From assembly GCA_031406135.1 (NCBI GenBank), contig JANOGU010000297.1:1-23665 (forward strand): a DNA stretch of 23,665 nucleotides, in the 5' to 3' direction. The notes under the pieces were generated by a model, which was not told the origin of the DNA, made no database searches, and saw only the letters and a list, made by a program, of their open reading frames with translations. Source of the DNA: JANOGU01 sp031406135 (GTDB lineage Bacteria; Pseudomonadota; Alphaproteobacteria; Rhodobacterales; Rhodobacteraceae). Of the stretch, positions 1 to 8,294 are shown piece by piece. How positions within the stretch are numbered: position 1 is the stretch's first letter; each line of letters starts with the position of its first letter. The translations under genes and the position numbers were made by a program.

Positions 1-1072
1 CGTTGGAAAACAACATGTTCACGACATCCATCCCCAGCGCCATGCGGACCGTGTCGAACCGCCGCCAGCGCTCGTAGCGCAACAGCACGTTCTGTGCCCC
101 GATGTCCTCGCCGCGCCGCGAGGCCTCGGCCAGCACCTCGGAAAGCGCGGCGACGTCGCGGAAACCGAGGTTCAGGCCCTGCCCCGCGATCGGATGCACG
201 CCATGCGCGGCGTCGCCGACGAGCGCCAGTCGCGGCGCGATCCAGCGCTCGGCGAGGCTTAGCGACAGGGGATGGCTGAACCGCGTCCCGGCCAGTCGCA
301 CCTCGCCCAGGAAGTCGCCGAAGCGCGGGCGCAGGGCGGCGAGAAAGCCCGCATCCGGCAGCGCGGCAATGGCTTCGGCGGCGGCTGTGCCCAGCGTCCA
401 GACAATCGACGACCGGCTGTCCGGCAGCGGCAGGATGGCCAGCGGCCCTTCCGGCAGGAACAGCTGGTACGCCCCGCCGCCGTGCGGCCTGTCGTGTTCC
501 ACCGCGCAGACCAGTGCGGTCTGGCCGTAGCTCCACCCGGTCCGCCCGATGCCCGCGCGCGCCGCCGTCCCGCTGTCGCGCCCGTCGGCACCGACCACCA
601 GCGACGCGGTGAGGCGGCGGCCGGAGGCCAGCGTCACTGCCCCGGCCTCCTGCGCCACCACCGTCTCCGGCGCCAGCATCGGGACCCCGGCCTCCGCCAT
701 CGCCGCCCGCAGCGCAGCGTAGAGGAAGCGGTCCTCCAGCATCGCGCCCATCGGCCCCTCGGCCAGATCCGCCCCGTCGAACTGCAGGAACCAGGGTGCT
801 GCGCCCTCGAAGGCGCGGCCGTCGGCGGCCTTGACCGCGCGGATCGTCTCGGCTTGCCCCGCCACCCGCGGCCAGACGCCCAGCGCCGACAGCAGACGCT
901 GCGAGGCCAGGGCCAGGGCATAGGCGCGGCCGTCGAAACCGGGTTCCGCACGGGCCGGCGGGGGCCGGGCATCGACCACCACGGCGGTGAGTCCCGCCTG
1001 CGCCAGCGCCAGCGCCAGGCAGGGGCCGTTCAGTCCGCCGCCCACCACCAGCACGTCCGCATCGCGTCCCAT
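1..1072 (-). CDS. UbiH/UbiF/Coq6-family FAD-dependent hydroxylase (3' end cut by window edge)
   Basis: This is a flavin monooxygenase of the family that hydroxylates the aromatic ring of ubiquinone precursors. Reading from the ATG at 1072, the protein opens with a Rossmann FAD-binding strand and glycine motif (VLVVGGGLNG, about residues 7-16). A mid-protein VVGADGRDSGTA segment matches the family DG motif. The second FAD motif follows as LALVGDAAHGVHPIAGQG, then LNLGFRD, which is diagnostic for UbiH/Coq6 proteins. About 357 residues are visible; the family is usually 390-410 long, so only the C-terminal end is missing. It is divergent from the amidase, with 85 bp between the two starts. Which ring position it acts on cannot be read from the sequence. 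Family assignment is strong; the exact Ubi paralog is open. Confidence 0.9.
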   Translation of the reverse strand, partial: MGRDADVLVVGGGLNGPCLALALAQAGLTAVVVDARPPPARAEPGFDGRAYALALASQRLLSALGVWPRVAGQAETIRAVKAADGRAFEGAAPWFLQFDGADLAEGPMGAMLEDRFLYAALRAAMAEAGVPMLAPETVVAQEAGAVTLASGRRLTASLVVGADGRDSGTAARAGIGRTGWSYGQTALVCAVEHDRPHGGGAYQLFLPEGPLAILPLPDSRSSIVWTLGTAAAEAIAALPDAGFLAALRPRFGDFLGEVRLAGTRFSHPLSLSLAERWIAPRLALVGDAAHGVHPIAGQGLNLGFRDVAALSEVLAEASRRGEDIGAQNVLLRYERWRRFDTVRMALGMDVVNMLFSN

Positions 1073-1101
1073 GGCCGGCGACTATGGCGCCGGCGCCGGG
1101 A

Positions 1102-1131
1102 TTGTCCATGGCGCGCGGCCTCGCCTATGGT
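1102..1131 (+). promoter_or_regulatory. Candidate sigma70-type promoter for the amidase gene
   Basis: In the 85 bp divergent gap a TTGTCC (1102-1107) and a TATGGT (1126-1131) are separated by 18 bp, each matching 4 of 6 consensus positions. Transcription would begin some 20 bp before the amidase ATG. This is a pattern match only and is weak in such GC-rich DNA. Confidence 0.3.
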
Positions 1132-1157
1132 CGCAGGCGGAAACCTGCGGGGGCGCG

Positions 1158-2489
1158 ATGTCGAATGCCTGGCTCACCATGTCGGCCGCCGACCTCGGCC
1201 GCGCCATTGCCGCGGGCCGCGTCCATGCGCTGGAATTGACCGAGGCCTTCCTCGAGGCGATCGATGCGCATGCCCTGTCCGGGCGCATCTACGCCCGCCT
1301 CACCCCGCGCCGCGCGCGCTCGATGGCGATGGCCGCCGCCGACCGCGCCAAGGCCGGCCGGCGCATTGGTCCGCTCGACGGTGTGCCGCTGAGCTGGAAG
1401 GACAACATCGACGCCGCCGGCGCCGCCTGCGAGGGCGGCAGCGCGCTGTTGATGGGACGGGTGCCGGAGGCGGATGCCGAAGTCCTGCACACGGCCACGG
1501 CCCAGGGCCTGGTCTGCCTCGGCAAGACGCATCTCTCGGAACTCGCCTTCTCCGGCCTCGGCCTCAATCCGGTGACGCAGACACCGCCCTGTTTCAACGA
1601 TGCCGCCGCCGTCCCCGGCGGCTCCTCCTCCGGCGCCGCCACCTCGGTCGCCTTCGGCCTCGCCGCAGCCGCCATCGGCACCGACACCGGCGGCTCGGTC
1701 CGCATCCCGGCGGCCTGGAACGACCTGGTGGGGCTGAAGCCGGCCTGGGGCCGGCTTCCCGCGGGTGGCGTGATCCCGCTCTGCCAGCGCTTTGACGGCA
1801 TCGGCCCGCTGGCGCGGACGGTCGAGGATTGCGCGCTTCTGCTCGCCGCGCTGTCCGGCGGGGCAACAGCGGACCTCGCGCGACCGTCGGTCCGGGGGCA
1901 GCGCCTCGCCGTGCTCGAAACCGTGGCGCTCGACGACCTGCGGCCAGCCCCGGGGCATGGTTTTGAGACCGCGCTCGACCGTCTCGCCGCCGCCGGCGCG
2001 CGCATTGAGCGGTTGCGCGCGCCGGAGGTGGCAGACGCGCTCGCGCTGTCCCCGCTCGTCTTCACCGCCGAGGCCTGGGGCCTCTGGCGCGACACCATCG
2101 AGCGGGCGCCGGAGAAGATGTTTCCCCGCATCCTCGACCGCTTCCGGTCGGGCGCGGCGTTCTCGGCGGCGGACTACGTGGACGGCTGGCGCCGCCTCGT
2201 GGCGTTGCGCGCGCAATGGACCGCGCGGGTCGCGGGCTTCGATGCCGTGGTCCTGCCCACCTCGCCGATCCTGCCACCGGAGGCGAAGCGGCTGATCGAG
2301 GACGAGGCCTACTACGTGACCGAGAACCTTCTCGCCCTGCGCAACACCCGCATCGCCAACCTCCTGGGCCTGACCGCGATCACCCTGCCGACCGGCCAGC
2401 CGTCCTGCGGCATCTCGTTCATGGCCGGGCCGGGGCAGGAAGAGCGGCTGCTGCGGCTGGCGGCGGCCGCCGAGGCGGCGCTGGCCTAG
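1158..2489 (+). CDS. Amidase (amidase-signature family)
   Basis: This 443-residue protein is an amidase-signature hydrolase, which cleaves amide bonds with a Ser-cisSer-Lys triad. All three residues are visible: Lys81 in SWKDNID, Ser156 in PGGSSSGAA and Ser180 in GTDTGGSVR; the spacing matches GatA-type enzymes. The reading frame is open further upstream (to 987), but that extension is low-complexity and overlaps the divergent hydroxylase start. The ATG at 1158, preceded by a GGGGG run, begins the conserved N-terminal helix and is preferred. The length is normal for the family. The substrate is unknown; it could be a free-standing amidase rather than a GatA subunit because no gatB/gatC is adjacent. 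In related genomes I recall an amidase at this place beside dapC/ftsK, so it is probably part of the ordinary backbone. Confidence 0.88.
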   Translation: MSNAWLTMSAADLGRAIAAGRVHALELTEAFLEAIDAHALSGRIYARLTPRRARSMAMAAADRAKAGRRIGPLDGVPLSWKDNIDAAGAACEGGSALLMGRVPEADAEVLHTATAQGLVCLGKTHLSELAFSGLGLNPVTQTPPCFNDAAAVPGGSSSGAATSVAFGLAAAAIGTDTGGSVRIPAAWNDLVGLKPAWGRLPAGGVIPLCQRFDGIGPLARTVEDCALLLAALSGGATADLARPSVRGQRLAVLETVALDDLRPAPGHGFETALDRLAAAGARIERLRAPEVADALALSPLVFTAEAWGLWRDTIERAPEKMFPRILDRFRSGAAFSAADYVDGWRRLVALRAQWTARVAGFDAVVLPTSPILPPEAKRLIEDEAYYVTENLLALRNTRIANLLGLTAITLPTGQPSCGISFMAGPGQEERLLRLAAAAEAALA

Positions 2490-2645
2490 GCCGGGCCATC
2501 CGCCCAGTGTCCGGCGTCCGGACGCAAATGCCACAATCGCGCAGGTCAACCCCCCGCCGCCGCACGCTTTTTCTGGACCACCCGCCCGCCTGACGCTATC
2601 GTGACCGGCAACCGGGGCGCTCACGACTCCGGAGGTTGAGGCGCG

Positions 2646-3824
2646 ATGCATATACCCCTGCGGTTCCAGGGCCTTCCCGACTATGCGTTTCCGCGTCTGC
2701 GGAAGCTCTTGGACGGGTATGCGCCGGGCGCAGAGCCCATCGACATGACCATCGGCGAGCCCAAGCATCCGATGCCGGACTTCGTCGGGCCGATCCTCGC
2801 CGCCAGCCTGCCGGGCTTTGGCCGCTACCCGCCCAACGACGGCACGCCCGATCTTCTTGCGGCCATCGCCGGCTGGCTGCATCGCCGCTACGGCGTGACG
2901 CTCGTGCCGGACCGGCTGATGGTCCTGAACGGCACCCGCGAGGGCCTGTTCAACGCCGCCGTCGCCCTGATCCCGGAGGACAAGCGCGGCCGCCGGCCGA
3001 TCGTGCTGATCCCCAATCCGTTCTACCAGGTCTATGCTGTCGGCGCGCTGGCCGCGGGGGCGGAGCCGGTCTACGTTCCCGCCAGCGCCGCGACCGGATT
3101 CCTGCCCGATTTCGGCAGCCTGCCCGCCGAGGTGCTCGACCGTACCGTGGCGGCCTTCCTGTGCTCGCCCGCCAATCCGCAAGGCGCCGTCGCCAGCCGG
3201 GAATACTGGGCCGACCTCCTGTCGTTGGCGGACGCGCATGATTTCCGGGTTTTCGCCGACGAATGCTATTCCGAGGTCTGGCGCGACGCCGCGCCGCCGG
3301 GCGTGCTGGAGGTCGCGGCCGCGACTGGTGCAGACCCCGAGCGCGTGCTGGCCTTCCATTCGCTGTCCAAGCGGTCGAACCTGCCCGGGTTGCGGTCGGG
3401 CTTCGTCGCCGGTGGCCCGCAGGCCATCGCGGCGATCCGCAAGCTGCGCGCCTTTGCCGGTGCCCCCCTGCCGCTGCCGCTTCAGCATGTGGCCGAGGCC
3501 TGCTGGCAGGACGAGACGCATGTGGAGGCCTCCCGCGCGCTCTATCAGGCCAAGTTCCGGGACGCGGCGTCGATCTTTGCGGGCCTGCAGGGGTTCAGGA
3601 ACCCGGAAGGCGGCTTCTTCCTCTGGATGCCGGTGGAGGATGGCGAGCAGGCCGCGCTGCGGCTGTGGCGCCAGACCGGCGTCAAGGTCCTGCCCGGCGC
3701 CTATCTGGGCCGCGACAGCGCCGGGGAAAACCCCGGCAAACGCTATATCCGGGTCGCGCTCGTCGCGCCCCAAGACGACACGCAGCGCGGGCTCTCGCAG
3801 CTCCGCGACTGCCTATACGGGTGA
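2646..3824 (+). CDS. dapC: PLP-dependent aminotransferase, DapC-like (N-succinyldiaminopimelate aminotransferase type)
   Basis: This 392-residue protein is a fold-type I aminotransferase. The PLP-binding Lys is Lys242 in HSLSKRSNLPGLRSGF, a motif typical of proteobacterial DapC, which makes N-succinyl-LL-diaminopimelate in lysine and peptidoglycan precursor synthesis. Other class I landmarks are present: a Pro/Asn substrate loop (FLCSPANPQG) and the PLP ring-contact region FRVFADECYSE. The start is supported by GGAGG at 2631-2635, ten bases before the ATG. A TATCGT about 45 bp upstream could be a -10 element, but no convincing -35 goes with it. The gene ends 9 bp before ftsK, so the two are probably co-transcribed. 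The main alternative is another succinyl-amino-acid or aspartate-type aminotransferase; without a genome-wide view the DapC role is probable, not proven. Confidence 0.82.
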   Translation: MHIPLRFQGLPDYAFPRLRKLLDGYAPGAEPIDMTIGEPKHPMPDFVGPILAASLPGFGRYPPNDGTPDLLAAIAGWLHRRYGVTLVPDRLMVLNGTREGLFNAAVALIPEDKRGRRPIVLIPNPFYQVYAVGALAAGAEPVYVPASAATGFLPDFGSLPAEVLDRTVAAFLCSPANPQGAVASREYWADLLSLADAHDFRVFADECYSEVWRDAAPPGVLEVAAATGADPERVLAFHSLSKRSNLPGLRSGFVAGGPQAIAAIRKLRAFAGAPLPLPLQHVAEACWQDETHVEASRALYQAKFRDAASIFAGLQGFRNPEGGFFLWMPVEDGEQAALRLWRQTGVKVLPGAYLGRDSAGENPGKRYIRVALVAPQDDTQRGLSQLRDCLYG

Positions 3825-3833
3825 GGTGACAGC

Positions 3834-6596
3834 ATGGCGTCCTATCAGAGCCGCAGCCGCGATCCGCTTCTCGACCAGGGCACGCAGGCGATGCTGGAAC
3901 GGCGGGGGCAGGAGCTTCTGGGCCTGGCGCTGCTGGCGCTGGCCGTGATGTTCGTGGCCGCGCTGGCCAGCTACACGCCGGAAGACCCGGGCTGGATGGT
4001 GGCGACGGACGAGCCGGCGCGGAACTGGATCGGCCGCCCCGGCGCCGCCGCGGCCTCGACGCTGCTGGTCATCGGCGGCCTCGGCGCCTGGGGCATCCCG
4101 CTGGTCCTCGGTATCTGGGGTCTGCGCTGCGTGCTGCACCGCGGGACGGAGCTTGCCGCGACGCGCACCGTCTTTGCCGTCATCGCCATCGCGCTGGGCT
4201 CCGTCTTCGCTGCAACGCATGTCCCCGGCCCCGACTGGCCGCACCCCGCGGTGGGCCTCGGCGGGCTTTTCGGCGATACCGTCCTGGGCGCCATCCTCAC
4301 CGTCCTGCCCGTGGGTCCGGGCATCGGGCTCCGGCTTCTGTCGCTGGCCTTCGGCGCTGCCTTCGTTGCCGGCATGCTGCATGTCTGCGGGTTCACGCGC
4401 AGCGAGCTTGCGGCCATCGCGCGGTTCCTGACGGTCTCGGTCGTCGTCACCTATGCCCGCCTGCGCGGCCTTCTCGGCCAGGGCGCGCGCGGCACGGTGC
4501 GGGCTGCCGCAGCGCTGCGGGACCGCCACCGCGTCCGCCGCGAGGCGGCGCTGGCCGAGCCCCAGCCCTCCCGGGCCGAGCCGGGTTTCGGCCGCCCTGC
4601 CGCGCTCAAGGTCGAGCAGCGCCGCATGGCCGCCGGGAAACCGAGCCTTCTCTCCCGTCTGCCCGGACTGATCCGTGCCCCCGCCGCGACCTTGGCGCCC
4701 GCCGCCCTGGCCGATCCGCTCACCACCGACGACCGCCTGCGCGCCCGCATCGCCGATGCCATCCGCGCCCGAGGCGCCACGTCACCCGACACCGTGCCGC
4801 GCCGTGAACCGCCGGTCCAGCGCGTCGAAGCGCCACGTTGCGACCCGCCGGTCACCGCCCGGTCGCCCGAGCCGGACGCCGACGGCGGACAGGTCTTCCT
4901 GGGTGCCGAGGTTTTCGACGCCACGGCGGAAGACCTCGACCTGATCGACGACCTGCCCGATCCGCTTCCTGCGCGGTTCGACCCCGATCAGCGCCGGCTG
5001 ATCCAGACTGCGGCCTGGAAACCCACGCCGCCCTCACGCCGGGCGCAGGCCGAGGCGCAGCCCGGCTTCAACTTCGACGGCACCGCCGCCGCCTTCGAAC
5101 TGCCGCCGCTCGGCCTTCTGGCCAACCCCGCCACGGTGAAGCGCCACACGCTGTCCACCGAAGCGCTGGAGGAAAACGCGCGGATGCTGGAGACCGTGCT
5201 CGACGACTACGGCGTCAAGGGCGAGATCGTCTCCGTCCGGCCCGGCCCGGTGGTCACCCTCTACGAACTCGAACCCGCGCCGGGGCTGAAGGCCTCCCGC
5301 GTCATCGGCCTGGCCGACGACATCGCCCGCTCGATGTCCGCGCTCTCCGCCCGCGTCTCCACCGTGCCCGGCCGGTCGGTGATCGGCATCGAACTGCCCA
5401 ACGCCACCCGCGAGAAGGTGGTGCTTCGCGAAATTCTCGCCGCCCGCGATTTCGGCGATGCGCAGATGCGTCTGGCGCTGGCGCTGGGCAAGGACATCGC
5501 CGGCGACCCGATCGTGGCCAACCTCGCCAAGATGCCGCATCTCCTGATCGCCGGCACCACCGGATCGGGCAAGTCGGTCGCGATCAACACGATGATCCTC
5601 AGCATCCTCTACAAGCTTACGCCCGCGGAATGCCGGCTGATCATGATCGACCCCAAGATGCTGGAACTTTCCGTCTACGACGGCATCCCGCATCTGCTGT
5701 CCCCCGTCGTCACCGACCCCAAGAAGGCCGTCGTGGCGCTGAAATGGGTGGTGGGCGAGATGGAGGAGCGCTACCGCCGCATGTCGAAGATGGGCGTGCG
5801 CAACATCGAGGGCCACAACGGCCGGGTCCGCGAAGCGCTGGCCAACGGCGAGCTGTTCAGGCGCACGATCCAGACCGGGTTCGACGAGGACAGTGGCGAC
5901 CCGGTGTTCGAGACCGAGGAAACCGTGCCCGAGGCGATCCCCTACATCGTCGTCGTGGTGGACGAGATGGCCGACCTGATGATGGTCGCCGGCAAGGAGA
6001 TCGAGGCCTGCATCCAGCGCCTGGCCCAGATGGCCCGCGCCTCCGGCATCCATCTCATCATGGCGACGCAGAGGCCCTCGGTCGATGTCATCACCGGCAC
6101 GATCAAGGCCAACTTCCCGACCCGGATCTCGTTCCAGGTCACCTCGAAGATCGACTCGCGCACCATTCTCGGCGAGCAGGGCGCCGAACAGCTCCTCGGC
6201 CAGGGCGACATGCTCTACATGGCCGGCGGCGCCAAGATCACCCGCATCCACGGCCCCTTCGTCAGCGACGAAGAGGTCGAGGAGGTCGTCCGCCACCTCA
6301 AGAGCTTCGGCCCCCCCGCCTACATGTCCGGCGTGGTCGAGGGCCCGGAGGAGGACGCGGCCTCCGACATCGACGTGATCCTGGGCCTCACCGGCGACGG
6401 CAGCGACGACCAGCTCTACGACCAAGCCGTCGCCATCGTCGCCCGCGACCGCAAGTGCTCCACCTCGTACATCCAGCGCAAGCTCGGCATCGGCTACAAC
6501 AAGGCGGCGCGGCTGGTGGAGCAGATGGAGGACCAGGGCGTCGTCACACGGGCGAACCATGTCGGCAAGCGGGAGATACTGGTGGAGGAGAGGTAG
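3834..6596 (+). CDS. ftsK: DNA translocase FtsK
   Basis: FtsK is the septum-anchored hexameric DNA pump that clears the chromosome terminus and activates XerCD recombination during division. The 920-residue protein has all parts in order. Four or so membrane segments occupy residues ~28-185. A Pro/Arg-rich linker runs to ~430. The RecA-like motor follows, with Walker A TTGSGKS (Lys580) and Walker B VVVVDEMADL (Asp710, Glu711), then MATQRPSVDVITG. The C-terminal gamma winged helix (~855-920) reads sequence polarity, with SYIQRKLGIGYNKAARLVE. A linker of roughly 240 residues is short compared with E. coli but ordinary for alphaproteobacteria. The ATG at 3834 follows the dapC-like gene by 9 bp and overlaps nothing. 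No truncation or lost motif is seen. Confidence 0.98.
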   Translation: MASYQSRSRDPLLDQGTQAMLERRGQELLGLALLALAVMFVAALASYTPEDPGWMVATDEPARNWIGRPGAAAASTLLVIGGLGAWGIPLVLGIWGLRCVLHRGTELAATRTVFAVIAIALGSVFAATHVPGPDWPHPAVGLGGLFGDTVLGAILTVLPVGPGIGLRLLSLAFGAAFVAGMLHVCGFTRSELAAIARFLTVSVVVTYARLRGLLGQGARGTVRAAAALRDRHRVRREAALAEPQPSRAEPGFGRPAALKVEQRRMAAGKPSLLSRLPGLIRAPAATLAPAALADPLTTDDRLRARIADAIRARGATSPDTVPRREPPVQRVEAPRCDPPVTARSPEPDADGGQVFLGAEVFDATAEDLDLIDDLPDPLPARFDPDQRRLIQTAAWKPTPPSRRAQAEAQPGFNFDGTAAAFELPPLGLLANPATVKRHTLSTEALEENARMLETVLDDYGVKGEIVSVRPGPVVTLYELEPAPGLKASRVIGLADDIARSMSALSARVSTVPGRSVIGIELPNATREKVVLREILAARDFGDAQMRLALALGKDIAGDPIVANLAKMPHLLIAGTTGSGKSVAINTMILSILYKLTPAECRLIMIDPKMLELSVYDGIPHLLSPVVTDPKKAVVALKWVVGEMEERYRRMSKMGVRNIEGHNGRVREALANGELFRRTIQTGFDEDSGDPVFETEETVPEAIPYIVVVVDEMADLMMVAGKEIEACIQRLAQMARASGIHLIMATQRPSVDVITGTIKANFPTRISFQVTSKIDSRTILGEQGAEQLLGQGDMLYMAGGAKITRIHGPFVSDEEVEEVVRHLKSFGPPAYMSGVVEGPEEDAASDIDVILGLTGDGSDDQLYDQAVAIVARDRKCSTSYIQRKLGIGYNKAARLVEQMEDQGVVTRANHVGKREILVEER

Positions 6597-6949
6597 GCGC
6601 GCCCGGAAGACACCGGATCAGTCAGCTCGCAGGTGAGACCCTTGCTTTGGCAATCCGATGCGCGAGCGACATGGGACCCTTCCCCGAGTTTGCTGGCGAC
6701 CGGATGATAAGCTGAGGCGGGCGAACCTGGCCATACCAGTAACAGACAGGGTACTTGTCGGCCGGGTTCCTGCCGGGGGCACTTTCGGGCGCGGAACAGT
6801 GGCAACCTATCACGCTGCGTCCGCCTTCGCTAACGGTCCGGTCCCCCGGTGGGGCCGTGCCAACGCTTCCCCCGCAAACCCCCTTCCCGAACCGCCCGTC
6901 CGGTGCCATCATCCCCGGCGATCAGAGTGCTTTTCGCAGAGCCATCGCC
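6597..6949. other. 353 bp gene-free stretch after ftsK
   Basis: Nothing recognisable lies here. Base composition is visibly less GC-rich than the flanks, especially 6610-6760, and no reading frame on either strand has family features or a credible start. Weak inverted complementarity exists (TACC at about 6733 with GGTA at about 6751; CCCC/GGGG around 6842-6855), but there is no terminator with a T-run. It must hold the promoter of the following small gene pair, and could hold a degraded gene or a small RNA. Confidence 0.4.
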
Positions 6950-7264
6950 ATGACCATTTTCCGCATCGACCCCGACGCGCTGGTGAAGTCCGCCAAGAAG
7001 AACCGGCGCAACAAGGAGATCGACGAGAAGACTCGCAAGCAGCTCGACGAACTGCGCGTCAATATCGAGCGCTTCACCGGCTACGTCGAGGAGATGGAGG
7101 TCGCCGCCCGGCCGCTGAAGAAGCGCATCTCCGAGCTGTGGAAGAAGGCCGAAGACAAGCTGAAGGCAAAATCCCTCGCCGCCGACCAGAAGAAGGGCTT
7201 CACCGAGATCCGCAAGATGACCGACGGTCTCTGGCGCAAGCTCGACAAGGCCGGGATCAAGTGA
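6950..7264 (+). CDS. Small Lys/Glu-rich protein of unknown function, first of a tandem paralogous pair
   Basis: I do not recognise the family. The 104-residue product is highly charged, predicted mostly helical, and has no signal peptide or membrane segment, so it is likely cytoplasmic. The frame extends upstream to 6755 but that part is Pro-rich and unlike coding sequence. The ATG at 6950 gives MTIFRIDPDAL, which matches the start of the next gene (MTIFKITVDAL), and this homology decides the start even though no good ribosome-binding site is visible. It shares with its neighbour a core around RPLKKRIS and LWKKAEDKLK and a C-terminal LWRKLDKAGIK. The two genes are 24 bp apart and probably co-transcribed. 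The spacing and shared ends show a real gene duplicate rather than chance frames; function is unknown. Confidence 0.72.
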   Translation: MTIFRIDPDALVKSAKKNRRNKEIDEKTRKQLDELRVNIERFTGYVEEMEVAARPLKKRISELWKKAEDKLKAKSLAADQKKGFTEIRKMTDGLWRKLDKAGIK

Positions 7265-7288
7265 CCGCACAATGACCAGGGGTCCGCG

Positions 7289-7588
7289 ATGACCATTTTC
7301 AAGATCACAGTCGACGCGCTGGCCCTCGGCGGCGGCATGAAGGTCGATGACGAGACCGACAAGATGCTGAAGGACTGCCAGAAGACGCTGGAGGAGTTTG
7401 CCGCGCAGTCGCAGCGCGTGGCGATCCTCGGCAAGCCGTTCAAGAAGGTGATCTCGCGCACCTGGAAGGTCGCCGACGAGAAGCTGAAGGACAAGAACCT
7501 CGCGCCCGAGGCCCGCAAGGAGTTTTCGATGATCCGCAAGGAGCTTGACACGCTCTGGCGCCGGCTCGACGCGGCCGGTGTGCGGTAG
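7289..7588 (+). CDS. Small Lys/Glu-rich protein of unknown function, second of a tandem paralogous pair
   Basis: A 99-residue paralog of the gene just upstream. Hand alignment of the last 81 residues of each needs no gap and gives about 32 identities (near 40%), including PxKKxIS, the WK-x-A-xx-KLK-x-K-x-LA core and the LWRxLDxAG tail. An AGGGG at 7278-7282 lies seven bases before the ATG. The main difference is at the N-terminus, where a Lys/Arg-rich stretch of the first copy is replaced by a shorter Gly-rich one. It is helical, charged and without export signals. This copy has one Cys. The pair could form a heterodimer, but that is speculation. No domain name can be assigned. Confidence 0.74.
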   Translation: MTIFKITVDALALGGGMKVDDETDKMLKDCQKTLEEFAAQSQRVAILGKPFKKVISRTWKVADEKLKDKNLAPEARKEFSMIRKELDTLWRRLDAAGVR

Positions 7589-7686
7589 GACGGGGTTCGG
7601 CCCGGCTGCGCCACTCACCTCTGCCTCGCCCAACCGTGACCGGGTTTGGCCTGCCCCCGGACTGCCAAGCGTTGTAAAGTCCCGCC

Positions 7687-8289
7687 ATGCACCGCCGCAC
7701 CGCGCTTCTCGCCCCGCTCGCCCTCATCGCCCTCGGCACCGCCGCCCGGGCGGCGGCGATCCCGCTCAGCGACCTTTCGGCCTATCTCAACGGGCTGAAG
7801 ACGGCGAAAGCGGAGTTCACCCAGGTGAACAGCGACGGCACCGTCTCGACCGGCACCGTGTATATCCATCGCCCGGGCCGGGTGCGTTTCGAATACGCCC
7901 CGCCGGACGACACGCTGGTCCTTGCAAGTGCCGGCAGCGTCGCCATCTTCGACCCGAAGTCGAACCAGCCGCCGGAGCAGTATCCGCTGAAACGAACCCC
8001 CCTGAACCTGATCCTGGCGGCAAGGGTGGACCTCGGGCAGGCGAAGATGGTGGTGGGCCACGCGCAGGATGGCGCGGCCACGCGGGTGCGCGCGCAGGAC
8101 CCCGAGAACCCGGACTACGGCTCGATCGAACTGGTGTTCACCGCCGACCCGGTCGCGCTGCGGCAATGGGTGATCCGCGACGACCAGGGCGGCGAGACGA
8201 CGGTGATCCTGGGCGAACTGGTCGAGGGCGGCAGCTATCCGCCCTCGCTGTTCTCGATCAGCCGCGAGATAGAAAAGCGAAGCCCCTGA
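7687..8289 (+). CDS. lolA: Outer-membrane lipoprotein carrier protein LolA
   Basis: LolA is the periplasmic chaperone that receives lipoproteins from LolCDE and carries them to the outer membrane. The 200-residue protein starts with a Sec signal peptide (Arg3-Arg4, hydrophobic 6-20, likely cleavage after AARA at about residue 22). The mature part has the LolA landmarks: LSAYLNGLKTAKAEFTQ, then GTVYIHRPGRVRFEYAPPDD, IFDPKSNQ and PLKRTPLNLIL. Length is normal. The ribosome-binding site is poor. The gene lies downstream of ftsK, as I recall in related bacteria, but here the small paralogous pair sits between them. It converges on the following lipoprotein gene, with only 5 bp between stops. Confidence 0.93.
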   Translation: MHRRTALLAPLALIALGTAARAAAIPLSDLSAYLNGLKTAKAEFTQVNSDGTVSTGTVYIHRPGRVRFEYAPPDDTLVLASAGSVAIFDPKSNQPPEQYPLKRTPLNLILAARVDLGQAKMVVGHAQDGAATRVRAQDPENPDYGSIELVFTADPVALRQWVIRDDQGGETTVILGELVEGGSYPPSLFSISREIEKRSP

Positions 8290-8294
8290 AGGGT

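Noticed and set aside
272..1795. Plus-strand open frame (507 codons) across the Ubi hydroxylase and amidase start
   Set aside because: Arg/Pro-rich shadow; both overlapping genes in other frames have clear motifs.
1125..3773. Very long minus-strand open frame (882 codons) opposite the amidase and DapC-like genes
   Set aside because: Composition follows the third-codon GC bias of the plus-strand genes, it has no family motif, and the plus-strand proteins have complete catalytic sets.
6650..6670. Possible sigma54 promoter (TTGGCAATCCGATGCG)
   Set aside because: The GG to GC spacing is one base short of the required -24/-12 distance.
6755..6949. N-terminal extension of the first small paralog
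   Set aside because: Pro-rich and unlike coding sequence; the paralog starts with the same MTIF motif at the internal ATG.
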